Shown: one piece after another, positions 1 to 22,158 of the stretch
Layout of the letters: every line of letters begins with the position of its first letter
Numbering within the stretch: the first letter of the stretch is position 1
DNA from: Myxocyprinus asiaticus
Taxonomy: Eukaryota; Chordata; Actinopteri; Cypriniformes; Catostomidae
NCBI RefSeq assembly: GCF_019703515.2
Contig: NC_059362.1
Coordinates: forward strand, 45,241,826 to 45,305,825
DNA: 64,000 bases
Direction: 5' to 3'
Program-made: the position numbers and the translations under genes
Notes under the pieces: model-generated
What the model was told of the DNA's origin: nothing
Seen by the model: the letters and a program-made list of their open reading frames with translations, nothing else
Databases searched by the model: none

Positions 1-10101
<10,101 letters not shown>

Positions 10102-10740
10102 TGTCATCAAAGAGGGACAGAGAACGAGGGGCGGATCACGGTGCATGTTCACATATCATTGACTGTAATATGCAACAGCACAGCTAGTTTCTACTGATTT
10201 GGATGAACACTGAAGTATAGTCAACATCTTGATCACAAAACTAGATATGTATGAGAAAAAAATAAATTTAAAGATTCTATTATTTCAAACAAAGAAAAAA
10301 ATGTAACTTTTAAATGATAAAATCTTATTATAAAAAGAGATATATTCTGTATTATTAATATTATTACTGCATTTTCTTCTCATTACTATTATTATTATAT
10401 TAAGGCAACTTTGTTCTTTTCATTGCAGTTTATTTGTGTGTTCGATGCTAGATCTTATAGCTGTAGCATTTTAATATAAAACAGTAGGTGCCTGCCAGGA
10501 AAACGAAGAACATGATTTCCCCATCCTAAAGTAAAAAAAGATGAAAGTCAATGAGAAATGACTGCTTTTGTTTATGAACGTGGGGAACAAACGCAACAAC
10601 TTGAAACCTGGACTCCAGACGGCGGCCCTTTATGTCTTACGTGTCATTGACGTGACACTTTTCCTTTTCCTCTCATTAGTACGCATCATTATGACATCAC
10701 AAAGAGCTTTGCTTGTTGTTTATCTCGTGAGTCTTGTTTG
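10102..10740. other. 3' region of gphn
   Basis: AT-rich sequence after the gphn stop with AATAAA at 10261. No other gene or clear repeat is seen before the exon-like segment at 10750. Confidence 0.6.
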
Positions 10741-10749
10741 TGTGCGCAG

Positions 10750-10910
10750 TGCCAAACGCGTGGGTGCCCATCGGTCGTGCCCGGGGGAACACGGACCTGG
10801 TCACCCGATCCCTGAAGCTTCCTTATAATCACATGACCTGGTGTAGCCCTGCCCCCAGCCCCCTGGGGGGGTGGAGTCACAGGCGAACGTTTTATTTGAA
10901 TATACTTTAA
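10750..10910 (+). other. Unassigned exon-like segment between gphn and pals1
   Basis: After a pyrimidine-rich tract and gtgtgcgcag, one frame reads PNAWVPIGRARGNTDLVTRS, LKLPYNHMTW and on to a TAA near 10910, with C or G at most third positions and several CpGs, unlike the AT-rich surroundings. An AATAAA follows at about 10921. It could be an alternative terminal exon of gphn, the last exon of another gene, or a remnant. Opening with TG, it could be read after the phase-1 donor of the 6582-6678 gphn exon. I do not recognise the protein. Confidence 0.25.
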
Positions 10911-11414
10911 AAAGATGAGAAATAAAAATAACAGCTTATTTAAGTGCTGACTGCCTTTTTAATCAACTACACAAACATGTACAGTAAATAAAAATAAGAA
11001 TTGAATTGTACAGATAAATATGACCAGCACTCCTGCAGAATATGACCAAGCAATGAGGAGACATTGAACAAATCTGTATAATAACATTTTCTGTAATGAT
11101 AAGAACCTAATGAGAGAGTATACAATAATAAAATCCTTGATCATTATATAAAAATAGCATTGTGGAATTTTCTTGTAATAAAATGAATAAAAACATAATT
11201 CCTTAATGTGTGTGATTTCAAAATTTTTACATTTTATGTACTGTTTAGGTTTAGGTTTTATGTAACTGACCAACCTCTGCCGTTTTTAGGAAAGCTTTAT
11301 ATATAAAACTTATATTAATCTTTTTTTTTGTAAAATTACTTACACACTGCAATAGATGCTACAACCGTTTTATGTTATAAACCTTTAATGACAGATCTAC
11401 AGTGAACTCGATGG

Positions 11415-13252
11415 TAGTGATGGGTGGATTACTTCTGAAATGTAATTTGGTACTGATTACAAATTACATGTCTTGCATCATAATCAGAAACGTAATCTTT
11501 TAGATTTTAGACACATTTTTATGTAACGTAATAATATTATTTTTGGATTACTCATTGCATATTTTGATGAAAATGTAATCGTTAATTTTGAGTGTATTAA
11601 TTTCATTAACATTAGTAAACAAAATCAAACAAACTGTAAGAATAAGGGAAATACAGTGGCAAGAAAACATATTTGAACCCTTTGCTGCATTTATGTCTAA
11701 ATTTGTCTTAAAATATGGTTTGATTTTCATCTAAGTTACAAAAAATGAACAAACACAATCTGTTTTAACTAATAACACAAATTATTGTATTGTTCTTCAT
11801 ACTGAATACATCATTCCAACATTCACAGTGTAGGCTGGAAAAGTTTGTAAACCCCTAGGCTAATGATAATTAGAGTCAGGAGTTGGCAAACCTGGCATCC
11901 AATTAATGAAACAAGACTGGAGGTGTGTATTAGAGCTGCTTTGACTTATAAAAAGCACTCAAACATTTTGAGTTTGCTATTTACAAGAAGCATCTACTGA
12001 CGTGGACCATGCTCACAAAAAGATCTCAGAAGACCTTTCCAGCTTTATTTCATTGCATTGCATCAAGCTGGAAAGTGTTACAAAGTTATCTCAAAGAGCT
12101 TAGATATTCATCTGTCCACAGTTAGACAAACTGTCTATAAATGGAGATGATTAAGTACAGTGGGTACTCTCCCTGGAAGTGGCCATCCAGCCAAGATGAC
12201 TTAAAGGGCACACCGCAGAATGCTCAATGAGGTAAAAAAGAACCCTAGATTGACAGCTAAAGATTTGAAGGAATCATTGGAACTGGTTAACATCTCTGTT
12301 CATGAGTCTACTATACGGAAAACATTAAACAGGCATGGTGTCCATGGCAGGACATCATGAAGGAATCCACCACTTTCCAGCAAAAACATTGCTGTGTTCC
12401 TGAAGTTTGCCAAAGACCACCTTGACACTCCACAATGCTACTGGGAAAATGTTTTGTGGACTGATGAAACTAAGGTTCAATTGTTTGGGAAGAACATGCA
12501 GCACTATGTATGGCATAAAAAGTCCATTGCATACCAACATGAAAACATCATCCGAACGGTGAAACACTTGGTTGAGGTAATTGTTTGTGTGTTGTTAGCT
12601 TAAGCACATTTTATGACAAATTAATGCTAATTCCAAAGGGTTCACATACTTTTTCTTGCCACTGAATGTCTTTAGATAAAAAATGTCTCTATAGATATGA
12701 TATAGATATGTAAAATGTGTACCTCCTCATAATTATTAATTAAAAGGTGTCTTAACCTATGACAGGCCGTCCCAAAGAATGGGCCGAAGTGTATTTATTT
12801 ACATGGTGCCAAAGTACAAATGCGTGTGACCAACACCTCTGAAATGTTTGTTTGCATCATGTGTTTTTACAGAAGATGATGGCTTGTTTGAAACACTTGA
12901 AACATTAATTTATTTTGCATACAAATACTATTGCATACTATATACTGTCTTTTTCAGTATATATAATTTTTGTAAGGCTAAGAGTGCATTGCTCAGTTAT
13001 TTTGAAAGTCAAGTTATTTATTGTACATGGTTATATGTAAAATTTAGGAGCATAATCAGTAAATTACTCATTAGTAATTGCTGTTGGCTGATCGGCATTG
13101 CAATCAAGAATGTAATCATGTAATCCATAAAATGGTAACTGTAATCTCATTATGCACATTATAAAATGTCATGTAATCCAATTGCATGCACTTGATTTAG
13201 TAATTTGATAACATAAACCAGATTACATGTAATCCGTTACTACCCAGCACTG
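11415..13252. mobile_element. CAGTG-ended non-autonomous DNA transposon, interrupted by a Tc1 relic
   Basis: The left end tagtgatgggtggattac pairs with the right end (gtaatccgttactacccag...cactg). Both arms are full of 'gtaatc/gattac' words as in the copy at 49772-50233. A Tc1 element sits inside at 11654-12664. Flanking duplications are not clear. Confidence 0.6.
11654..12664 (+). mobile_element. Internally deleted Tc1-like element
   Basis: Inverted ends cagtggcaagaaa and tttcttgccactg. The middle keeps a Tc1 transposase piece at 12394-12570 (LKFAKDHLDTPQCYWENVLW, TDETKVQLFGKN). The usual C-terminal DDE part is missing, so it is non-functional. Confidence 0.85.
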
Positions 13253-13311
13253 GGTATATGCTTCTGTTGAAACCATCAGTGTGTGTTATTTCAACTTAAT
13301 TTCTGCTGAAG

Positions 13312-13556
13312 AACTACACTACCCATGATCCTGAAGAGAAATCCACCAATCAGATAATTGCAGCCAACAAAGAGTGCAAAAAGAGCTCTGCAGCAACCAT
13401 GAGGCACTACTCTCAAACTTCTTATTAGTATATATCTGAATATTTTGCAACAGACTTCAAATGTATTGTTTCTATTCTTATAATCAACAGCTTAAAATCT
13501 AAAGTTTTATATATTTCCATTGTTTTCTATTCGCAATGCTTCATGGGATTGTAGTT
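13312..13556. mobile_element. Small MITE-like element
   Basis: Inverted ends aactacactacccatga and tcatgggattgtagtt enclose about 245 bp without a reading frame. Confidence 0.5.
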
Positions 13557-13890
13557 CATTAAGGACCAAGTACACAGTCTTGTACTATTGTCTTTTTGTC
13601 TGATTTTCAATTTTTTTTTTTTTTTTGCTTCAAATCAATGTTTTTAATGTTGTGGTTCACATCAGAGCTGGTTGGTTTGGTTCATGGCTTACAACTCTTT
13701 TATGAAATCTCTATGGAAAAAAATAATGGGAAAAATACTTCCGGATGGCTGAAAAAGTGGACTGGCATTGTTGCGCACTATCTGTGTAAAAATTGAGAAT
13801 GAGATTCTTTACTTATCTTCTACCATGCGGTAGAAAGGGTACAAACGATGTCACGTTTTATGCTGCGTATGTTGATTTTATGGGTAAAAT

Positions 13891-14199
13891 TTTACAATAA
13901 GATTGAATTCATTAATGACATTACTTAACATGAACTATCAATGAAAAATACGTTTAAAGCACGTATAAATGTTGGTTAGTGTTAATTTCAACATATAATA
14001 CGTAATACATGTTTAAAATGAATGTTGCATTAGTTAATGCATAATAAACTAGCATGAACTAACAATGAACAATTGTATTGTTATAAATTAACAAACAACA
14101 TGATTAATAAATTCTGATAATAAAATATTGTTCATTGTTAGTTCATTATACTTACTGTAATGCATTACCTAATGTTAAAATATAGAACCGTATTGTAAA
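13891..14199. mobile_element. MITE-like element with tttacaata ends
   Basis: Left tttacaataagattg and right (complement) tttacaatacggttc are inverted repeats. The interior is rich in 'taacattagttaatgcat' words common to a dispersed fish family. Confidence 0.55.
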
Positions 14200-14395
14200 G
14201 TGTACATTTTATGTAAGGTAATAGTTTATCTAACATGTCTAGTATTTCTCTGCATACAACATGGGATTTGTGCCTTTATTGCTTAAAAAGATGAATTGGA
14301 CACCTGTTTGTAGAACAGCCATTTAATATTTGGACATATAGGGTTGCATAAATCACATATTAAGTCAGTGTCCTTACTGTTTTTATGGACAGGGT

Positions 14396-14690
14396 CAATT
14401 ATATCTCTTGCTGTAGAATCCATCAGGTCAGCAGGTATTGACGAGACAATGAAGATATTGATTAGATGTTGAATACTAACAGCTTCATGGCCAAACCCGT
14501 GGCGCTGTTGGGTTTAGAGAGGATTACTGAACTCCGAGAACTTGTGAGGTCACAGCCAGAATGCTGATCCACTTTAACATCAGATGCCTGAGCTGTGGAC
14601 ACTCACACGTCCACTGGACCTGAGTGAAAACACCAATGGAATTATTTCCCACCTTGGGAACAGCTGTGAGAGATCTGCACCTTTAAACAA
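14396..14690 (+). other. Possible 5' UTR exon of pals1
   Basis: This stretch of apparently unique, moderately GC-balanced sequence ends in caaatg|gtgagtaat, a good splice donor, and no repeat family was recognised in it. It lies 2.5 kb before the coding start, whose exon is preceded by a proper acceptor (gtgtttcag, about 17042-17050). PALS1 genes have upstream non-coding exons, so this is a candidate, but no transcript evidence is available here. Confidence 0.3.
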
Positions 14691-15791
14691 ATGGTGAGTA
14701 ATAGGTTATATTTTGTTTATTTGAAAGTTCAATAATAGTAAAGAAAAACAATAATCGTATTGTTTACCCGGACCCAGACAGTAATTTTGGCCGTCATAGG
14801 TGTGTTTTTAATACTGTCTCTGGAGGCTGACTTAGTGCAATGGTTCATGGATCACTGAAAAGAATTGAAGATCTAGAAATCTCTAAAAGTTGAGGGACAT
14901 GTTTGGTCGGAGGGTTTTGCTCCACTCCTTCTAAGAAAATCTAAGCACATTAAGCTGTTACATAAGTTTATCCTATATCAGCCACGTCAACTCACCTGTT
15001 GGGATATCTATCTAAATATAATAAGAGATTCTTAGAAGATCTCAGGTGTCTGTTTGTAATGAATGTATACTATAGTATATTAGTGTTTATTATTTATAGT
15101 AGAAATGGTCTGGTGTTATTATAATGATGATTTTTATAACAATGATTTTTTTTAGATATTAAATTAATCAGAAGCTGAAGTTAAGAGTGATTAAACTCAG
15201 ATGTCTTAGTAATTTCTCTGACACTTGTTACTGTAAACAGAGCTGAAGGCCTGTATATAAAAGTGCATATAAATATAATTATTTTTTATTATTTCTTTTA
15301 AGGCGCAATTTACAGTTTTTTATTAAACCGCACAATTATGACTTGAAGACATTATGTTAAAGCATAATTTTCTGTAAAGCTGCTTTTAAATAATGTGTGT
15401 TGTGAAAAGCGCTATACAAATAACAATGACTTGACTGTATGGATGAATGCGGAAATCCGGTTCCTTGACCTTGAAATCTGGTTCAAAACAAAATTGATGG
15501 AATTTTGTTATGAAATCGAAATGCGTAAATCTTGAAAATAAGCTAAAATAGTTTAAAATAAAATAGAGTTTAGTTCAATTGGCAGATTTTTTTCCATGCT
15601 TGTGTAAGCAAAATATTATTTACATTTTATTCTGAAAAAACAAGAGAAACAAATTTACCAATGGAACTAAACAAAATACACTTAATTGTTCAAGATATAC
15701 TCTCTCAAGACTCTAAAGTCTTAATATCTGGTGCAGTTTTGCTTCTCATATAAATGTATGTTATTACCCTAATGATATTTAAATATTTGTA

Positions 15792-16926
15792 CACTGTAAA
15801 AAATGTCTGTAATTTTAACAGTAAAAGACTGTAAAAATGCTACAGAAATAAAACGTTGATTTATTAACGAGTATTAACTGTAAAATATGCAGTAAAAAAT
15901 TGTAATATATTTTAAAAGACAATACAGTAGTTTTTACAATAAATTTTTTTAGATGGAAAAAGTATGATTTTCCTGTATAATTAATGGTAAAAAAAAAAAT
16001 TTACATGTTTAGCAAGAGAGTACATTTACTTTTTACAGCAAATTATTGTTAAAATTACAGTATAAAGCAGTAATCGGGCGTTCCCACAATTCCCCGCGTG
16101 ACCCATTACATTTCATTATATTTTATGGGAGTAGTTATGTTTCTTCTTATTTTTAATATCAGTTATGTACACTGGGGTGTACTGTTTTATATAATTAATT
16201 TAATAATAATTATTGTATTTATTTATCACATGTTATACATTTGCACATATACAGTGAAATTCTTTTTTTTTTTTCCACATATCCCAGCTAAGCTGGGGTC
16301 AGAGTGCAGGGTCAGCCATGATACAGCACCCCTGGAGCAAATAGGGTCAAGGGCCTTGCTCAAGGGCGCAACAGTGGCATCTTGGCAGTGCTGGGGCTTG
16401 AACCCCCAACCTTCTAATCAGTAACCCAGAGCCTTGACTGCTGAGCCACCACTGCTCCTGAGCCACCAAACTACATTTAGTAACATACTTCATGTTTATT
16501 ACATTATTTTAATGTCACATGTGTTACCCTGATGTTGTTTAGTGTTTGTGTGAGTGACACTGTATCTACATGTTTATTGGTCATGGCTCCTGGAAGAGCC
16601 GCTATTGGTGAACTTCATGTCATCATGTGCTCTACTGTAGTTCCAACAAATACCTTATAAAGTAAAAAGCAGATTTTTACAGATTCAGTAGGCTAATGTC
16701 AAGTTGATTACTTTTTTTTTTTTTCTGTAAATTTAGCAGAATTTTTTTTTTTTTTTTTTTTTAACAGTGCCATCGTGTTCATGTAAATTACAACACTTTT
16801 AAACTGTAAAATGTACAGGTTGTTCTGTAAAGTTGTTTACATTTTTACTGTATTTTTTATATAATTATTCTGGCAACCACAGCTGCAAAATTATTTTTGT
16901 AAAAACAACATAATTTTTTTTCAGTG
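15792..16926. mobile_element. TA-flanked CACTGTAAAAA element with an inserted repeat fragment
   Basis: The ends cactgtaaaaaa and ttttttttcagtg are inverted and bordered by TA on both sides. The interior is filled with 'tgtaaaatt/acagtaaaa' words. A different segment at about 16265-16460 (caagggccttgctcaaggg, ggggcttgaaccccc) looks like an inserted SINE/LINE-type fragment. Confidence 0.55.
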
Positions 16927-17163
16927 TAGTTGAAAAGACAAAGAAACTGATAAAGAACTAGATTTTTGGCAGCGTTAAAAAATACAGTGTAACACTGCAG
17001 AACCTCTTTAAAAAGTTGTGGATTTTTTTTTCTCTTGGTATGTGTTTCAGGAAATCAACCAATCAAAACTGCATCAATGCCTCCAGTTCTGATCCATTAA
17101 AAGCGATCTCCGTTTGTCTCATACATGTAGTTTAATGTGGTGATCTTCACTATTAAAACAGAC

Positions 17164-20140
17164 ATGTTATCATTACACTTAAACGGTTACACGTCAGAGG
17201 ACTCGGACAGTGAACAAACGGGCAAAGCCACAGTTGACCAAACTGAGATGAACGTGGACAGTCCAGCCAGACTCATCCAAGACTGTCCAGAGGAACTGAT
17301 AAAGAGTGAGGAAGAGGCTTGTGAACACACACAGGACAGTCTTAACTCGTCGCTGTGTCTCAAGAAGCTGGAAGAGAGCTTCAATGAGGGCATTGATAAT
17401 CCCATTATTGATGGGATGGATGCTGTCAAGGAAACCAAGTCAACATCAGGAGACAAGACCGCAACAGGTGGGAGAAACTTTAATATGTTTATAATACAGA
17501 CATTCAGGCAATTCAGTGATGAATTAATTGCAAAGGCAATGTTATTAAAGGACCAGTTCACCCTCAAAAATGTAAATTCTCTCATTATTTACTCTCTCCC
17601 TCTCAGAGTTGGAAGAATTGCTTGTATCTTTGCAGCATCTGCAGGAGCGTCTGACTGATGGTGACAGTCAACAGGACATTCAGTTGCTCATGGAGCTTCT
17701 GCTGCAGAGTGATTTTCAGCAGGCGTACAGTATGCACCGCAGCGTGGCTCTGAGCACGAGACACCTCCGCCCACCGTACCCCCTCACTGCACATGCTCAA
17801 CAGCTTAGGGAAGAGGTACAACTGAAGCCAAATCTGATACTTTTTTCTTTGCAATGAAACTATAAATCTCTATGAATAAGGTATCTGTCCACACTAATTT
17901 GTTTTCGTTTGATTTTGCTACGTTTACACCTCTCAGCCACACAAAAACACAGTTTTCCTCCACCGAAAATTGAGCATTTCTAAAACTCACTCTATTACCG
18001 CATACTTTGGAAAATGATGACATTAGGAAACTGAAAATTGACTTTTCAAAGGAAAACATTATAGAGGCCATGTCCACAGTAAAACATTTTTGCTTGAAAT
18101 TTGCTTGACACTTGCTGCATCTACACCGCTCATCCACACTAAAACGGCATGTTCAAGCCTTATCACACCAAACGTGACGCGATTATGAGAGGTCGAATAG
18201 CTGGCGATTGCAAGTGCAGCGGTCTGCATCCCGCAAGACTACAAGGAACACACACTTCTCGAAATACCCACTACACGTAACGCCCCCTTGTTCACATGAC
18301 ACAGCACTCGCTGAAGTTTCTCAAAGTTACTTATCAAAAAGGCAGCCTTTTGTTTCAGTTGACTGTACATAAGTTTCCACTGTATCCAGCGCTGTTTGAT
18401 CTCTGTGTTCGTAAATATCCTGATGTGTGAGAGACCGCTCCAAATTATTCCGGTAGAGAGCGTTCTGAATGAACTGTACTGCATCACGAATCGATTCAGA
18501 CCGTTTTGAAAGTCCATTTGAACAATTCTCTGAAAAGAACTGACTCAAAAGAATTATTCATTCGCAAATTGGGCATCGCTAGTTCTTTTAAACAGCCAAC
18601 AGAAATACGGGGCACTTCATGACTTAGCATTAGTCGTTGTGTGTAGCACTGCGCTTTGCACGCTTACGAACAGTGACGCATGCAGCTGTACGGCAGTGCA
18701 CTCATGGTATGCACAGTGCGCACGGCCGTACAGCTGCATGCACCACTGTTCATAAGCGTGCAAAGCGCAGTGCTACGCACAACGACTAATGCTAATTCTA
18801 AGCAAAATGTTTGTGTAAGCGCAAAGTGCAAGTGGCCGTGGGTGGGAGTATGTGCGCAAACTGTGGGTGTATTGTATGTTAATGAAGAGGCGCAGAGAGC
18901 AATTTGCTATTTTCCTGAGAAATAGGTCATTGCACTGACGTTTCAGCACCACGTCTGTTTTCAGCACAAAGTCTAAATTCAGTTCCCACATTTGCAGTTT
19001 GGAGACTCCACCAGCAGGTGGTAATAAAGTTCATGTCCAAACTCTGAAAATTTAGTGGAACATCAAATTATGTCCCTGACGAATGCTTTTTTATGAAACA
19101 AAAATGTGTGAGATTTGTGTTAAGCTATCTATAGGTCATTGTTCATTTTTAAATAATAATTGTTATTATTTTTAGATTTAAAATTGTATTTATGATCTAA
19201 TTTATATTGGTAATTTTCCACCTGTTGTTTTACAGTGATTTTTAAGTCACTGCAAAAGGGGCCGGTGGAAGAAGTTGGAGAGAGTAAAATGTTTGTATTT
19301 GGTATGATTTTTTTTTGACCACTTTGTTATTTTGATCATATTTTCGTTTAGTTTGAAGTGTAATTTGAATTTAGAAATATTTTTGGTTTAATTTTTTTTG
19401 TTTGTGTGTTTCAATAAATGAATTTAAGTTTTAATGCAAAATCGACCGGTAGAAGTGAAGTGCGTTACAATTCAATCACTGTTAATATTAGCCATGATTT
19501 GTGTGTCAGTAGATGATTAATAATACTTACATTCTCTATAATTTAATGGAGCCTACATCCATATACTGGACCACATTTTCCATGTGTATAAAAGGAGCGT
19601 GTCCCATTTAACAAAGACGCAGTTAAAACACAAAAGAACGTCCATATTTCTATTCCTCTAAGTCATTGCATACAGTCCATTTGCACTACCAACTTCTTAT
19701 GAATGTGCTGTCTTTGTTTATATCGCTGGAGCTTGAAAGGAAATTGGCTATAGAACAGGATGCAGATGGTGCCGGAGAAGAACCTCAGAATTACATTGCT
19801 CTTGACCCAGCCCATTAGCGCCTTGCGCGCACGATTTCACCAAACCCACTTGCATTTAGACTTAGCACATGCTTGCACGAAAATACAAAAACTGACTTTT
19901 CGCTTATGACATATGACATAGCGCTGCGCTTAGTGCTAGTGCTCTTAAAATAGGGCCCTATATGTGAATGTTTCCTTTTTTGAGGTAGCTGTAGTCACTT
20001 TTTCTGAGCAAAGACTCCTGAAGTGCTTAATAAGGATATGGTAATTGGTTGATCTGTGCTAAAGCACGTAGTGAGATGAAGTCATTGATGTTTGGGTTTG
20101 TAATCCTTCACTGGCTTACATACTGAAGTCTATCTATCTT

Positions 20141-20176
<36 letters not shown>

Positions 20177-20178
20177 CC

Positions 20179-20214
<36 letters not shown>

Positions 20215-20428
20215 ATCTGTCTATCTATCTATCTATCTACCTGTCTGTCTGTCTGTCTATCATCTGTCTATCTATCTATCTATCTATCTGTCTGTCTGTA
20301 TGTCTGTCTGTCACTCTTTTCTATCTATCTATCTATCTACCTACCTATCTATCTGTCTGTCTGTCTGTCTGTCTGTCTAACTATCTATCTATCTGTCTGT
20401 CTGTCTGTCTGTCTGTCTGTCACTCTTT

Positions 20429-20495
<67 letters not shown>

Positions 20496-20558
20496 GTCTG
20501 TCTGTCACTCTGTTCTATCTATCTATCTATCTATCTGTCTGTCTGTCTGTCACTCTTT

Positions 20559-20633
<75 letters not shown>

Positions 20634-20667
20634 GTCTGTCTGTCACTCTGTTCTATCTATCTATCTA

Positions 20668-20710
<43 letters not shown>

Positions 20711-20826
20711 GCCTGTCTATCTATCTATCTAATTATCTATCTGTCTGTCTCTGTCTGTCTGTCTATCTATCTATCATCTATCTATCTGTCTGTCTGTCTC
20801 TGTCACTCTATCTATCTATCTATCTA

Positions 20827-20857
<31 letters not shown>

Positions 20858-20874
20858 GTCTGTCTGTCTATCTA

Positions 20875-20965
<91 letters not shown>

Positions 20966-20982
20966 GTCTGTCTGTCTATCTA

Positions 20983-21041
<59 letters not shown>

Positions 21042-21091
21042 GTCTGTCTGTCTATCTATCTGTCTGTCTGTCTGTCTATCTGTCTTTCTGT

Positions 21092-21157
<66 letters not shown>

Positions 21158-22092
21158 CTAATTAGCCTTCCCCTTTATGGGGTATATTTGACTCTATGAG
21201 GCCACCCTACAGGAGAATTGCTGTCCAAATGAAATTCCAATGTGATGTTGAATCTCCTTTAATCAATGTGTTTTACTCATGTTCGTGGCCTTCAGGTGGA
21301 GATCGTCCTACAGTGCAGTAAAGAGACCGAAGCCACAGAACTGACAGGCTTGTTGACTTCATTGCATCTACAGGTAAGTGACCTGCTGTCTGTCAGGGAA
21401 AATGATCAAGTTGAAAGATTCAGCTCAGAACACATTTGTGTGATCAATTTGTTGGTCCATGTGAACAGTTTTCTTGTCTAATGATGTTGAGGTTTCCTAC
21501 TTCCCAGTGTGTATCACTCACCTTGGATTAGAAATACAGTGTGTCTGGCACATGGGCATCTTTGGCAGAACAACACAAATGACTCTCAGCGATCACAGAG
21601 CAGTCTGGGTGTGAAACAGTAAACACAAAGAGATTTGGTAGTTGTCTGGTCTGCTTGCATGAGTAAAGTTACTGACTTCAAAGACATTGTCTTTGATAGG
21701 GTTAGTTAACCCAAAAATGAATGGCATTATAAACTCACCCTTATATGATAACTTTCTTCTGTAGAACACAAAATGAGAAGTTTTGATGAATGTTCATGGT
21801 GCTCTTTCCATACAACAAAAATGGATGGTGATTCACACTGCCATCTCCAAAAAAAAAATTTTTTACGTCTTTTGAAGTCGTATTATAGCCTCAGTTTAAA
21901 AACAGGCCAAAATTTTAATAATTATTTACTGAAAATCTTCCCGTGCACTGTCGGTCTGAAATCTCATTCACATTTTGCGCGTATGGTACTTGAACCACAA
22001 ATTAACCATAGTGTTACTTATTTATTTTTTTATAATGGCTTAAGTACCAAAAGTGTAAAGGGTCATTAAAGACCATAGGTATGTAATACCTA

Positions 22093-22158
<66 letters not shown>

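Noticed and set aside
17187..17585. 132-residue minus-strand frame over the first pals1 coding exon
   Set aside because: The plus-strand exon matches PALS1 and the reverse frame is its shadow.
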